The notes under the pieces: generated by a model
What the model saw: only the letters and a program-made list of their open reading frames with translations
Databases searched by the model: none
Told to the model about the DNA's origin: nothing
Program-made: the position numbers and the translations under genes
Source: Rhizobacter sp.
Lineage (GTDB): Bacteria; Pseudomonadota; Gammaproteobacteria; Burkholderiales; Burkholderiaceae_C
DNA: 13,196 nucleotides
Assembly: GCA_025359585.1 (NCBI GenBank)
Contig: JANYFX010000591.1
Coordinates: 1 to 13,196, forward strand
Direction of reading: 5' to 3'
In this document: positions 1 through 8,150 of the stretch, one piece after another
How the letters are laid out: each line of letters opens with the position of its first letter
How positions within the stretch are numbered: the stretch's first letter is position 1

Positions 1-605
1 GCGCCGAGCTGCTCGACAAGATCAATTCCAACCCGGCCTCGCGCATCGTCGCCCTCGGCTGGATGGATGCCGGCGTGCGCAACGTGTATGGCAAGAAGGC
101 GGCGGCGACGCCGGCCGATCTGAAGGGCCAGAAGATCCGCATGATGGGCAACCCGATCTTCGTGGAGACCATGAACGCGATGGGCGGCAGCGGCGTGGCG
201 ATGGGTTTCAACGAGCTCTACAGCGCACTCGAAACCGGCGTGGTCGACGGTGCCGAAAACAACCCGCCCACGCTGCTGGCGCAAAACCATTACCTCGTCA
301 GCAAGGTCTACAGCCTGACCGGGCACCTGATCATTCCGGAGATCTTCATCTTCTCCAAGCGCACCTGGGACGGCCTGTCGCCGGAAGACCAGGCCTTGCT
401 GAAAAAGCTCTCGCGCGAAACGCAGTTCGCCGAACGCAAGCTGTGGGACGAAAAGACCGCCACCGCGGAAGGCGACCTCAAGGCCAAGGGCGTGAGCTTC
501 CTGCCCGCCGACAAGGCGGCGTTCTTCAAGGCCACCCAGCCGATCCGCGACAAGTACGGCGTGAAGTACGCCGCGCTGCTCAAGCGCATCGAAGAAACCA
601 AGTGA
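1..605 (+). CDS. dctP: TRAP transporter periplasmic solute-binding protein, DctP family (5' end outside window)
   Basis: C-terminal 200 or so residues of a periplasmic receptor that captures an organic acid and hands it to the DctQ/DctM membrane subunits encoded next. The frame is open from base 3 to the TGA at 603-605; the ATG at 63 is internal, because the same frame continues upstream with family-like sequence. The stretch around codons 129-260 aligns by eye with the sialic-acid receptor SiaP: LKGQKIRMM carries the Arg (codon 138-140) that corresponds to the carboxylate-binding Arg147 of SiaP. FNELYSALETGVVDGAENNP matches the conserved hinge segment containing VDG and EN. The SPEDQALLKKL segment is typical of the C-terminal helices. 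The signal peptide and N-lobe lie outside the window. Only 28 bp separate it from dctQ. The ligand is unknown; a carboxylate is inferred from the Arg. Confidence 0.93.
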   Translation, partial: AELLDKINSNPASRIVALGWMDAGVRNVYGKKAAATPADLKGQKIRMMGNPIFVETMNAMGGSGVAMGFNELYSALETGVVDGAENNPPTLLAQNHYLVSKVYSLTGHLIIPEIFIFSKRTWDGLSPEDQALLKKLSRETQFAERKLWDEKTATAEGDLKAKGVSFLPADKAAFFKATQPIRDKYGVKYAALLKRIEETK

Positions 606-633
606 CACGCACACCGCGGCCCGGAGCGCGCAG

Positions 634-1155
634 ATGAACCTCAAGGCCGCGTACAGGCTGGCGATGGAGCGCCTGTATCTGGCCTGCATCGTCGTGTCGG
701 CCACGGCCTTGGTGCTGATCACGCTGGTCATTCCCTACGGCGTGTTCATGCGCTACGTGATGAACTCGGCGGCGAGCTGGCCCGAGCCGTTTTCGGTCCT
801 GGCGATGGTGCTGTTTTCTTTCGTCGGTGGCGCGGCCGCGTACCGGGCCAACGTGCACATCTGCGTGCAGATGCTGACCGACGCGGTGCGCCCTTCGGTG
901 CGTGGCTGGCTGCTCAAGGCCGCCGACGTGGCGATGGTCGCGATGGCCTTGTTCATGCTGGTCTTCGGCACGCAGCTGGTGCGGGTCACGTGGGGCCAGA
1001 CCATCGGCGAGTTCCCGAGCCTGTCGGTCGGCGTGACCTACCTGCCGATTCCGCTCGGTGGCCTGTTCACGCTGCTGTTCATCGTCGAGCGGCTCTGGCT
1101 CGGCGCGCCCCCGCCGGGCTCGGTGATGTACCGCGACCAGCCGCTGGCCGAGTGA
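634..1155 (+). CDS. dctQ: TRAP transporter small membrane subunit, DctQ family
   Basis: 173-residue inner-membrane protein, normal size for DctQ, which forms the membrane scaffold beside DctM. Four hydrophobic segments are visible, roughly at residues 16-37, 48-66, 93-113 and 133-153. Between the first two are the family-typical RYV and SWPEPFS, and after the second is AAAYRANVHICV, matching the usual Gly/Ala-rich turn followed by a conserved His. A GGAG ribosome binding site at 623-626 lies 7 nt before the ATG at 634, which supports this start. The TGA at 1153-1155 overlaps a possible GTG start of dctM (GTGA at 1152-1155), so the two are probably translationally coupled. Family assignment is firm; the substrate is not known. 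Confidence 0.92.
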   Translation: MNLKAAYRLAMERLYLACIVVSATALVLITLVIPYGVFMRYVMNSAASWPEPFSVLAMVLFSFVGGAAAYRANVHICVQMLTDAVRPSVRGWLLKAADVAMVAMALFMLVFGTQLVRVTWGQTIGEFPSLSVGVTYLPIPLGGLFTLLFIVERLWLGAPPPGSVMYRDQPLAE

Positions 1156-1169
1156 ACGAGTGGCCGACC

Positions 1170-2456
1170 ATGGTTGAAGTCCTGATCCTGCTCGGCTCCT
1201 TCATCCTGCTGTGCATGATCGGCATGCCGGTTGCCTACACGCTGGGGCTGGCCGCGATCCTCGGCTCGCTCTGGATCGACGTGCCGCTCGAAGCAGTGAT
1301 GATCCAGATCTCGAGCGGCGTCAACAGCTTCTCGCTGCTGGCGATCCCGTTCTTCGTGCTCGCCGGCGCGATCATGGCCGAAGGCGGCATGGCGGTGCGG
1401 CTGGTGAACCTGGCGCGCATCTTCGTCGGCGCGGTGCGTGGCGGGCTGGCGCTGGTCAACGTGATCGCGTCGACCTTCTTCAGCGGCGTCTCGGGCTCGT
1501 CGGTGGCCGACACCGCGTCGATCGGCTCGGTGTTGATTCCGCAGATGGTCAAGCAGGGCTACCCGAAGGTCTTCGCCACCAACGTGACGATCTGCGGCTC
1601 GGTGCAGGCGGTGTTGATCCCGCCTTCGCACAACGCGGTGCTCTATTCGCTGGCCGCCGGCGGCACGATCTCGGTGGCCCAGTTGTTCCTCGCCGGCTTC
1701 CTGCCCGGCTTGCTGTTCGGTGCGTGTGTGATGGGGCTGTGCCTGATCCTTTCGTACCGCCGCGGCTACCCCAAGGGCGAGCCCGTCAGCCTGCGCCAGG
1801 CCGGCAAGATCGCGGTCGATGCGCTGTGGGGCCTGGTCACGGTCGTCATCATCCTCGGCGGCATTCTGAGCGGCGTGTTCACACCGACCGAATCGGCGGC
1901 CGTAGCCTGCCTGTACGCCTTCGTCGTCACGATGTTCATCTACCGTGACTACCGCTGGCGCGAGCTGCCGATGCTGCTGCACCGCGTCACGAAGATGGTG
2001 GCGATGGTGATGATGCTGATCGGCTTTTCGGCCGCCTTCGGCTACATGATGGCCTTGATGCAGGTGCCGGCCAAGGCGACCTACTTTTTCGTCAGCGTCG
2101 CCAGCAACAAGTACGAGTTGCTGCTAATGATCAACATCCTGCTGATCGCCCTGGGCACCTTCATGGACATGGCGCCGATGATCCTGATCTGCACGCCGAT
2201 CCTGCTGCCGGTGATCCTGAAGTTCGGCATCGACCCGGTTCACTTCGGCATGATCCTGCTGGTGAATTCCGGCATCGGGCTGATCACGCCGCCGGTCGGG
2301 CCGACGCTGTTCGTCGGCTGCGCGATCGGCAAGGTGACGATGGAAGAAGTCTCGCGCGAGCTCTGGCCGTTCTACGCCGCGATGTGCGCGGCGCTGATGA
2401 TCGTGACCTACGTGCCGGCGCTCTCGCTGTGGCTGCCGCAGCTGCTGGCGCGTTAG
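1170..2456 (+). CDS. dctM: TRAP transporter large membrane subunit, DctM family
   Basis: Large channel subunit (428 residues from this start; DctM proteins are usually about 425-435) that moves the substrate across the inner membrane using a sodium gradient. It is hydrophobic throughout and shows the two inverted-repeat pore motifs: SGSSVADTASIGS (from residue 108) with IPPSHNA (PPS at 151-153) in the first half, and ITPPVGPTLF (TPP at 373-375) in the second. The ATG at 1170 gives the usual DctM opening, MVEVLILLGSF. An in-frame GTG at 1152 overlapping the dctQ stop would add six residues (MNEWPT); it has no clear ribosome binding site but would fit coupling, and the other dctQM pair in this window has the same GTGA overlap. 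Third gene of the TRAP operon; its stop lies 4 bp from that of the convergent aacS. Confidence 0.93.
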   Translation: MVEVLILLGSFILLCMIGMPVAYTLGLAAILGSLWIDVPLEAVMIQISSGVNSFSLLAIPFFVLAGAIMAEGGMAVRLVNLARIFVGAVRGGLALVNVIASTFFSGVSGSSVADTASIGSVLIPQMVKQGYPKVFATNVTICGSVQAVLIPPSHNAVLYSLAAGGTISVAQLFLAGFLPGLLFGACVMGLCLILSYRRGYPKGEPVSLRQAGKIAVDALWGLVTVVIILGGILSGVFTPTESAAVACLYAFVVTMFIYRDYRWRELPMLLHRVTKMVAMVMMLIGFSAAFGYMMALMQVPAKATYFFVSVASNKYELLLMINILLIALGTFMDMAPMILICTPILLPVILKFGIDPVHFGMILLVNSGIGLITPPVGPTLFVGCAIGKVTMEEVSRELWPFYAAMCAALMIVTYVPALSLWLPQLLAR

Positions 2457-2460
2457 CCGG

Positions 2461-4479
2461 CTAGGCCTTCTCGGCGCGCTGTCGCGCGAACCCGACGAAC
2501 CACTCGACACACGCGGCATTGGCCATCGCGCCCTGCTTGAAGACCTGATCGGCCGGTGTGCCCATCAGCAGCTTCTTCACCGGCAGCTCCATCTTCTTGC
2601 CCGACAGCGTGCGCGGCACGGCGCCGACCTGGAAGATCTCGTTCGGCACGTGGCGCGCCGAGAGCGCGGTCTTGATGCTGTTCTTCAGGCGCTTGGTCAA
2701 TTCGGCGTCGAGCACCAGGCCTTCGCGCAACACGACGAAGAGCGGCATGTAACTCTCGTGCCCAAGGTATTCGAGATCGACGACCAGGCTGTCGAGCACC
2801 TCGGGCAGCGCTTCGACCGCGCTGTAGAGCTCGGCCGTGCCCATGCGGATGCCGTGGCGGTTGATGGTCGCGTCGCTGCGGCCGTAGATGATGGCGCCGC
2901 CGCGCGGTGTGATGCGGATCCAGTCGCCGTGGCGCCAGACACCGGGGTACATGTCGAAGTAACTCTCCTGGTACCGCTGGTTGCCTTTGTCATGCCAGAA
3001 GTACAAGGGCATCGACGGCATAGGCTTCACGCACACCAGTTCGCCCACTTCATCGACCAGCGGCTGGCCCGCTTCGTTCCAGGCCTCGATCGCCGAGCCG
3101 AGGCAGCGCACCTGCATCTCGCCGACCACCACTGGCAGCGTCGGCAAACCGCCGACGAACAGGCCGGCCGTGTCGGTGCCACCCGAGATCGCGGTGAGCC
3201 AGATGGGTTGGCCGTCGCGCTTCGGCATCTGCTCGTAGACCCACTGGTAAGACTCGACCGAGAGTGGCGAGCCGGTCGAGCCGATCGCACGCAGCTTCGA
3301 CAGGTCGGCGTGCTTGGCGGGCTCGACGCCGGCCTTCAGGCAGTTCGCGTAGAACGCCGCACCCGCGCCGAAGAACGTGGCGCCGGCCGCGGCCGCGAAG
3401 CGCCACAGCGTCGACATGTCGCTCGCGCCGAGGCGCCCGCCGGGGTTGCCGTCGTAGATGCAGATCGTGGTGCCGCCGAGCAGCGCGCCGACCTGCGAAT
3501 TCCACATGATCCAGCCGGTGGCGCTGTACCAGTGGTAGCGGTCACCGGTGTCGATGCTCGCGCCGACGTTGTTGTGCAGCGCATTGGCCTTCAGCGCTTC
3601 GATCATCACGCCGCCGTGCCCGTGCACGATGGGTTTCGGCAAGCCGGTGGTGCCGCTCGAATACACGACCCACATCGGGTGGTCGAAAGGCAGCCAGGCC
3701 GGCGCGAAGGCCGCGTCGTGCGAGCCGAGCTCGGCGAAGTCGTGCACGGCGCCCTGCGTCACGGCAAGGCTTGCCGCTTCGTCCTGATACCGCAGCAGCA
3801 CCACGTCGTGCACGCTCGGCAGCTCGGCCAGCAGACTCTTCAACACATCGAGGCGCTGGTGCGCCACGCCGCCGTAGGTGTAGCCGTCGCACGCGATCAG
3901 CACCTTGGGCTCGATCTGGCGGAAGCGGTCGAGCACCGCGACCGGGCCCATGTCGGGCGAGCACACCGACCAGATCGCGCCCAGGCTCGCGCAGGCGAGA
4001 AAGGCCACCACCGTCTGCGGAATGTTGGGCAGGAAAGCGCAGACGCGGTCGCCCGGCTGCACGCCCATCTTCTTCAATGCGGCGGCGAGTGAGGCGACCT
4101 GGCGGCGCAGTTCGGGCCAGCCGATTTCGAGCAGCTCGCCGCGCTCGAACATCGCTTCGTTGGCGAACACGATCGCCGGGTGGCCGGCGGCGTGCGCCGC
4201 GTCGGCATGGCCGAACAGATGCTGCGCGTAGTTCACCTGCGCACCGGGAAACCAGCGCGCTCCGGGCATCACAGCATTCGCCAGCACGGTCTCATGCGGC
4301 GTGGGCGACTGCAGCCCGAAGTGGTCCCAGACGGAACCCCAGAACGTTTGCAGGTCGCTGACCGACCAGCGCCAGAGCGCGTCGTAGCCTTCGGTGGTGG
4401 ACGCGTCGAAATGCAGGCCGCGTTCCTGCGCAAGCCAGCGCAGGTAGTGGGTGATTCTTGGTTCGGGCGTGGCGGTCAT
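2461..4479 (-). CDS. aacS: Acetoacetyl-CoA synthetase (acetoacetate--CoA ligase)
   Basis: Cytoplasmic ATP-dependent ligase: acetoacetate + ATP + CoA gives acetoacetyl-CoA + AMP + PPi, used in ketone-body, leucine or polyhydroxybutyrate metabolism. The 672-residue length and the N-terminal ARWFPGAQVNYAQHLF are characteristic of AacS rather than of ordinary acetyl-CoA synthetase. Adenylate-forming motifs appear in order: phosphate loop YSSGTTGLPK (273-282), GGTDT (433-437), hinge GRSDATINRHGIRMG (from 533), and near the C-terminus TLSGKKMELP, where Lys628 is the expected catalytic lysine. A GGAG ribosome binding site (4488-4491, complement) sits 8 nt before the ATG. The gene starts 24 nt after SBP-C and probably closes the same operon, an unusual partner for peptide-type binding proteins. 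It ends in TAG, facing the TAG of dctM. No truncation or missing motif is seen. Confidence 0.95.
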   Translation of the reverse strand: MTATPEPRITHYLRWLAQERGLHFDASTTEGYDALWRWSVSDLQTFWGSVWDHFGLQSPTPHETVLANAVMPGARWFPGAQVNYAQHLFGHADAAHAAGHPAIVFANEAMFERGELLEIGWPELRRQVASLAAALKKMGVQPGDRVCAFLPNIPQTVVAFLACASLGAIWSVCSPDMGPVAVLDRFRQIEPKVLIACDGYTYGGVAHQRLDVLKSLLAELPSVHDVVLLRYQDEAASLAVTQGAVHDFAELGSHDAAFAPAWLPFDHPMWVVYSSGTTGLPKPIVHGHGGVMIEALKANALHNNVGASIDTGDRYHWYSATGWIMWNSQVGALLGGTTICIYDGNPGGRLGASDMSTLWRFAAAAGATFFGAGAAFYANCLKAGVEPAKHADLSKLRAIGSTGSPLSVESYQWVYEQMPKRDGQPIWLTAISGGTDTAGLFVGGLPTLPVVVGEMQVRCLGSAIEAWNEAGQPLVDEVGELVCVKPMPSMPLYFWHDKGNQRYQESYFDMYPGVWRHGDWIRITPRGGAIIYGRSDATINRHGIRMGTAELYSAVEALPEVLDSLVVDLEYLGHESYMPLFVVLREGLVLDAELTKRLKNSIKTALSARHVPNEIFQVGAVPRTLSGKKMELPVKKLLMGTPADQVFKQGAMANAACVEWFVGFARQRAEKA

Positions 4480-4503
4480 GAGGTTCGCTCCGATGCGGCG
4501 GTG

Positions 4504-6327
4504 TCAGTCGAGCTTCGAGGCGCGCAGCGCCATGTCCACGTCCATGAACATCCACAGTTCGCGCCAGAACAGCGGGCGCCGGTAGCCGATCACCCAGGGC
4601 TGCGTCAGGTCCACATAGATGCGGTGCGTGTGGTACTTGTAGGGCACGAAGACGGCTTCGAACTTGTCGATTTCCTTGAAGAGCGCGAGCCGCTCGGGGC
4701 CGTCGGGCAACTCGTTCATGCGGTCGTAGAGGGCGTCGACCGCATCGAGCTTGAAGCGTGCGAAGTTGGCGCCGCCGGCCTGCGGCCCGTGCAATCGGCT
4801 GAGGCCTCCGAACCCATCGGGCGACGTGGCCGAACCGGACAGCGACCACACCATCAGCTTGCCGGCGCGCCCGGCCTTCAGGTTCTCGGCGAACTGCTGA
4901 ATCCGCAGCCTGACCTTGATGCCGATCGCGCTGAGACTCTTGCGTTTCAGGTCGTCGAGCTGGCGTTGCAACTCGTCGGCCTGCGGGGCCACTTCGAGCA
5001 CCAGCGGCGAGCCGTCGGGCCGCTCGCGCCAGCCGTCGCCATCGCGGTCGAGGTAGCCGTACACGTCGAGCAGCGCGTTGGCGCGCGCCGGGCTGTACTC
5101 GCTGCTGGGGCTGCGGTAGTTCGGGTCGTAGCCGTAGGTGTTGGGCACGACGCCGCTCTGCGCCGCAATGCCCTGGCCGTTGCGCACGAGGCGGATCTCG
5201 GCCTGCACGTCGTAGGCCAGGCTGATCGCGCGGCGCAACGCCACCTTCTCGGGCGCCAGGCCACCGACCAGCGGGTCGTCCATGTTGAAGTAGGTGAAGC
5301 CGACGTCGGCGTTGACGATGGTGTGCGCGGCGATGCCCTTCTTCTCCAGGTTCGGAGCGAGCTTGGCGTTCGGCACCGCCGCTTTGGCCAGGTCGGGCGG
5401 CACCGGGTCGATCAGGTCGATCTGGCCGTTCAGAAAGGCGAGCCAGCGCGGCTGGCTCTGTTCGATCACGCTCACCTCGACGCGGTCGACCATCGGCAGA
5501 CGCCGGCCCTTGAAGCGCGCCAGCAGGGCCTGGCCTTCGGCGTCGTCGGCATTCGGCTCGGCATCGTAATAACGCTCACGGTACGCGGGGTTGCGCTCGA
5601 GCGCGATCAGCGAGCTGCGGCGCCATTGTTTGAGCACGTAAGGCCCGGTGCCGACCGGGTGGGCCATCAGATCGTCACGGTAGCGCTCGATCACCTCGCG
5701 CGCCACGGCCCCGAAGCTGCCGCTGTCGGCCAGGCTGTTGAGGAACCGCGGGCGCGGCGCCGCGAGCGAGAAACGCAGGGTGTAGCGGTCGAGCGCTTTC
5801 ACGCCTTCGACCTCGCGCTCGTAGTCGAACGGGCGCTTGTTCTTGAGCGCATCGACGCGCAGCGCCTCCAGTCCGAGCAGCCCGTCTTCGTTCAGGCTGG
5901 TGTACAGCGGGCTCTTCAGCGCCGGGTCATAGAAGCGCTTGAAGGAATAGACAAAGTCCTGCGCCACCAGCTCGCGCTTCTTGCCGCCGAACGCCGGGTC
6001 GTCGGCGAAGTAGATGCCGGGCTGGATCCTGACCGTCCAGACCTTGAAGTCGCTCGACACCGCCGGCAAGCCGTCGGCCGTGAGCGGCTTGATCTTGTAG
6101 GGCCGCGCGAGGTGGTCGTAGGTGTACAGGCCCTCGAAGATGTGCGCGGTGATCTGGCGCGAATACAGGTCGTTGATCTGTGCCGGATCGAAGCCGCTTT
6201 CGGCGCTGCGCAGGCCGAAGCGCAGCACTTTTTGCGCCGGCCCGGCCGGCCCCTCGGCCGCGTGCGTCGGCGGCAGCACGAGCGCCGCGAGCAGCGCGAC
6301 CCAGCCTGTGCGACGCCAAAGTTTCAT
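4504..6327 (-). CDS. SBP-C: ABC transporter extracellular solute-binding protein, family 5 (OppA/DppA type)
   Basis: 607-residue periplasmic receptor of a peptide/nickel-type ABC importer. The signal peptide is clear: MKLWRR, a hydrophobic core (residues 9-18) and a likely cleavage THA|AE after residue 23. Family 5 features include DLYSRQITAHIFEGLYTYD, the HPVGTGPYVLKQW segment, RNPAYRERYYD and QPRWLAFLNGQ. An EF-hand-like loop DRDGDGWRERPD spans 427-438. The start is the ATG at 6325-6327, which overlaps the SBP-B stop as ATGA; the open frame runs further upstream, but that part is antisense-frame shadow of SBP-B, and the signal peptide fixes the true start. No separate ribosome binding site is visible, so translation is probably coupled. 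It closely resembles SBP-B in the N-terminal and middle parts but SBP-A near the C-terminus (QPWVIGY). The ligand is unknown; family 5 binds peptides, metals, sugars, opines and others. Confidence 0.93.
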   Translation of the reverse strand: MKLWRRTGWVALLAALVLPPTHAAEGPAGPAQKVLRFGLRSAESGFDPAQINDLYSRQITAHIFEGLYTYDHLARPYKIKPLTADGLPAVSSDFKVWTVRIQPGIYFADDPAFGGKKRELVAQDFVYSFKRFYDPALKSPLYTSLNEDGLLGLEALRVDALKNKRPFDYEREVEGVKALDRYTLRFSLAAPRPRFLNSLADSGSFGAVAREVIERYRDDLMAHPVGTGPYVLKQWRRSSLIALERNPAYRERYYDAEPNADDAEGQALLARFKGRRLPMVDRVEVSVIEQSQPRWLAFLNGQIDLIDPVPPDLAKAAVPNAKLAPNLEKKGIAAHTIVNADVGFTYFNMDDPLVGGLAPEKVALRRAISLAYDVQAEIRLVRNGQGIAAQSGVVPNTYGYDPNYRSPSSEYSPARANALLDVYGYLDRDGDGWRERPDGSPLVLEVAPQADELQRQLDDLKRKSLSAIGIKVRLRIQQFAENLKAGRAGKLMVWSLSGSATSPDGFGGLSRLHGPQAGGANFARFKLDAVDALYDRMNELPDGPERLALFKEIDKFEAVFVPYKYHTHRIYVDLTQPWVIGYRRPLFWRELWMFMDVDMALRASKLD

Positions 6328-8144
6328 CGCGGCGGCCGCAGCGTGTCGTCGATGTCGACGTAGTGCCAGAACTCCTGCCAGAACACCGGGTGGCGGTAGC
6401 CGATCAGCTGCGGGTAGCTCATGTCGGTGGACAGCCGGTTGAGCTTGAACTTGTAGGGCATGTAGGCCAGGCCGATCTTCTGCGCCTGCTCGAACAGCGC
6501 CAGGCGCTCGGGGCCGTCGGCAATGGCCTGCAGGCGGTCGTAGAGCTTGTCGAATTCCGGCATCTTGAAGCGCGCCATGTTCTGGCCGCCGAATTCGCGG
6601 CTGTCGTAGCGCGCCAGTGCGCCGATGGAGTCGGGTGCGTCGGCCGAGCCGCCGACCGACCAGATCGCCAGCTTGCCGGCGCGCGCCGCTTTCAGATTCT
6701 CGGGCCACTGCGCGATCTTCGATTCGGTGCGGATGCCGAGCGCCTTCATGTTCTTGCTCATGATCTCCATGATCTTGCGCCGGCGCTGGTCGGCTTCGGT
6801 CGCAATGTTCAGCACCAGCGGCGAGCCGTCGGGCATGTCGCGCCAGCCGTCGCCGTCTTTGTCTTTGTACCCAAAGAGGTCGAGCAGGGCCTTGGCGCGG
6901 GGCGGGTCGTAGTCGCCAAATTCGCTCTTGAGCTTGGGATCGAAGGCGGAGGTGAAGGGCAGAAGGATCGATTGCGCCACCACCCCCTGGCCGTTGTAGG
7001 CGTACGCGATCTCGCCGGCGGTGTCCATGCCGAGGCCGACCGCGCGGCGCAGCGCGACCTTCTCGGCGGTGTAGCCGCCCACGGTCGGGTCTTCCATGTT
7101 GAAGATCAGGTAGTTGCTGGCCGGCTCGACGACCTGGTAGCCACGCAGGCCACGCTTGGCAAGGTTCGGCGCCACGCGCCCGCCCGGCATCGCCTGGTTC
7201 ACGAACTGGTAGCCGACGCGGTAGGCCAGGTCGGCCTCGCCGTTGACGAACGACAGCCAGCGCGGCTGCTCTTCTTCGATCACCGAGATCTCGACCCGGT
7301 CGACCATCGGCAGGCGCCGGCCCTTGAAGCGCGCCAGCAATGCCTGGCCTTCGGTGTCGTCGGCGGCGGGCTCGGCGTCGTAGAACATCTCGCGGAAATC
7401 GGGGTTGCGCTCGAACGCGATGAACGAGCTGTGTCGCCACTGCACGAGCTTGAACGGGCCGGTGCCGACCGGGTGCTCCTCGGCCTTGTCGCCATAGAAC
7501 TCGATCACGTCGCGCGCCACGGCGCCCAGGATGTCGCTGTTGGCCAGCGTTTCGATGTACCGCGGACGCGGCTCCTCGAGCTTGATCTGCAAGGTGTAGC
7601 GGTCGAGCGCGCGCAGGCCTTCGATCTCGCGGCCGTAGTCGAAGGGCTGTTTCTTGTCGAGCGAAGACTGGCGCAACTCGTTCAGGCCGAGCATCTTGTC
7701 GGTCTCGACCGCCGACCAGACCGGGCTCTTGTTGGCCGGGTCGGCGATGCGCTTGAAGGAATACACGTAGTCCTGCGCGACCAGCTCGCGCTTCTTGCCC
7801 TTGAACGCCGGATCGCTGGCGAAGTAGATGCCGGGTTTGATCTTGATGGTCCAGACCCGGAAGTCGCTCGACGTCTGCGGCATGCCGTCGGCCGTGAGCG
7901 GCTTGATCTTGATCGGCCGCGCCAGGTGGTCGTACTTGTACAGCCCCTCGAAGATGTGCGGCGTGAGCGTGCGCGAGTACAGGTCGTTGACCTTGGCCGG
8001 GTCGAGGCTGGTTTCGGCCACCTCGAAGGCGTAGCGCAGCACTTTTTTCGCCGGCGCGGCAGGGGTCTGTGCGGCGGTGCGGGTGGCAGGGGCCAGCGCC
8101 AGAACGAAAGCGGCGCCGAGCAGAACGGTTTTCAGGAATCGCAT
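6324..8144 (-). CDS. SBP-B: ABC transporter extracellular solute-binding protein, family 5 (OppA/DppA type)
   Basis: 606-residue paralogue of the genes on either side. The signal peptide MRFLKTVLLGAAFVLALAPA runs to a likely cleavage around residue 25 (TAA|Q). Shared family landmarks: KVLRYAFEVAETSLDPAKVN, DLYSRTLTPHIFEGLYKYD, HPVGTGPFKLVQW, RNPDFREMFYD and QPRWLSFVNGE. The EF-hand-like loop DKDGDGWRDMPD lies at 428-439. The ATG at 8142-8144 is 6 nt after the SBP-A stop; the ribosome binding site is poor, only a GAG within the SBP-A stop region, so re-initiation or coupling is likely. Its TGA (6324-6326) overlaps the SBP-C start. The C-terminus (MSYPQLIGYRHPVFWQEFWH) differs from the QPWV-GY version in SBP-A and SBP-C. 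Probably supplies the same importer as its neighbours with a different ligand range; that is inference. Confidence 0.93.
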   Translation of the reverse strand: MRFLKTVLLGAAFVLALAPATRTAAQTPAAPAKKVLRYAFEVAETSLDPAKVNDLYSRTLTPHIFEGLYKYDHLARPIKIKPLTADGMPQTSSDFRVWTIKIKPGIYFASDPAFKGKKRELVAQDYVYSFKRIADPANKSPVWSAVETDKMLGLNELRQSSLDKKQPFDYGREIEGLRALDRYTLQIKLEEPRPRYIETLANSDILGAVARDVIEFYGDKAEEHPVGTGPFKLVQWRHSSFIAFERNPDFREMFYDAEPAADDTEGQALLARFKGRRLPMVDRVEISVIEEEQPRWLSFVNGEADLAYRVGYQFVNQAMPGGRVAPNLAKRGLRGYQVVEPASNYLIFNMEDPTVGGYTAEKVALRRAVGLGMDTAGEIAYAYNGQGVVAQSILLPFTSAFDPKLKSEFGDYDPPRAKALLDLFGYKDKDGDGWRDMPDGSPLVLNIATEADQRRRKIMEIMSKNMKALGIRTESKIAQWPENLKAARAGKLAIWSVGGSADAPDSIGALARYDSREFGGQNMARFKMPEFDKLYDRLQAIADGPERLALFEQAQKIGLAYMPYKFKLNRLSTDMSYPQLIGYRHPVFWQEFWHYVDIDDTLRPPR

Positions 8145-8150
8145 GTCATC

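Noticed and set aside
1038..1982. Minus-strand 314-codon open frame opposite the first dctM
   Set aside because: His/Arg/Asp/Gln-rich shadow with no domain; dctM on the plus strand is clear.
2650..4361. Plus-strand open frames opposite aacS (480 and 196 codons)
   Set aside because: Antisense shadows of an intact, full-length aacS with all its adenylation motifs.
6328..7440. Upstream extension of SBP-C to a 978-residue protein
   Set aside because: The extra N-terminal part is an out-of-frame translation of SBP-B; the signal peptide at 6327 and the ATGA overlap mark the true start.
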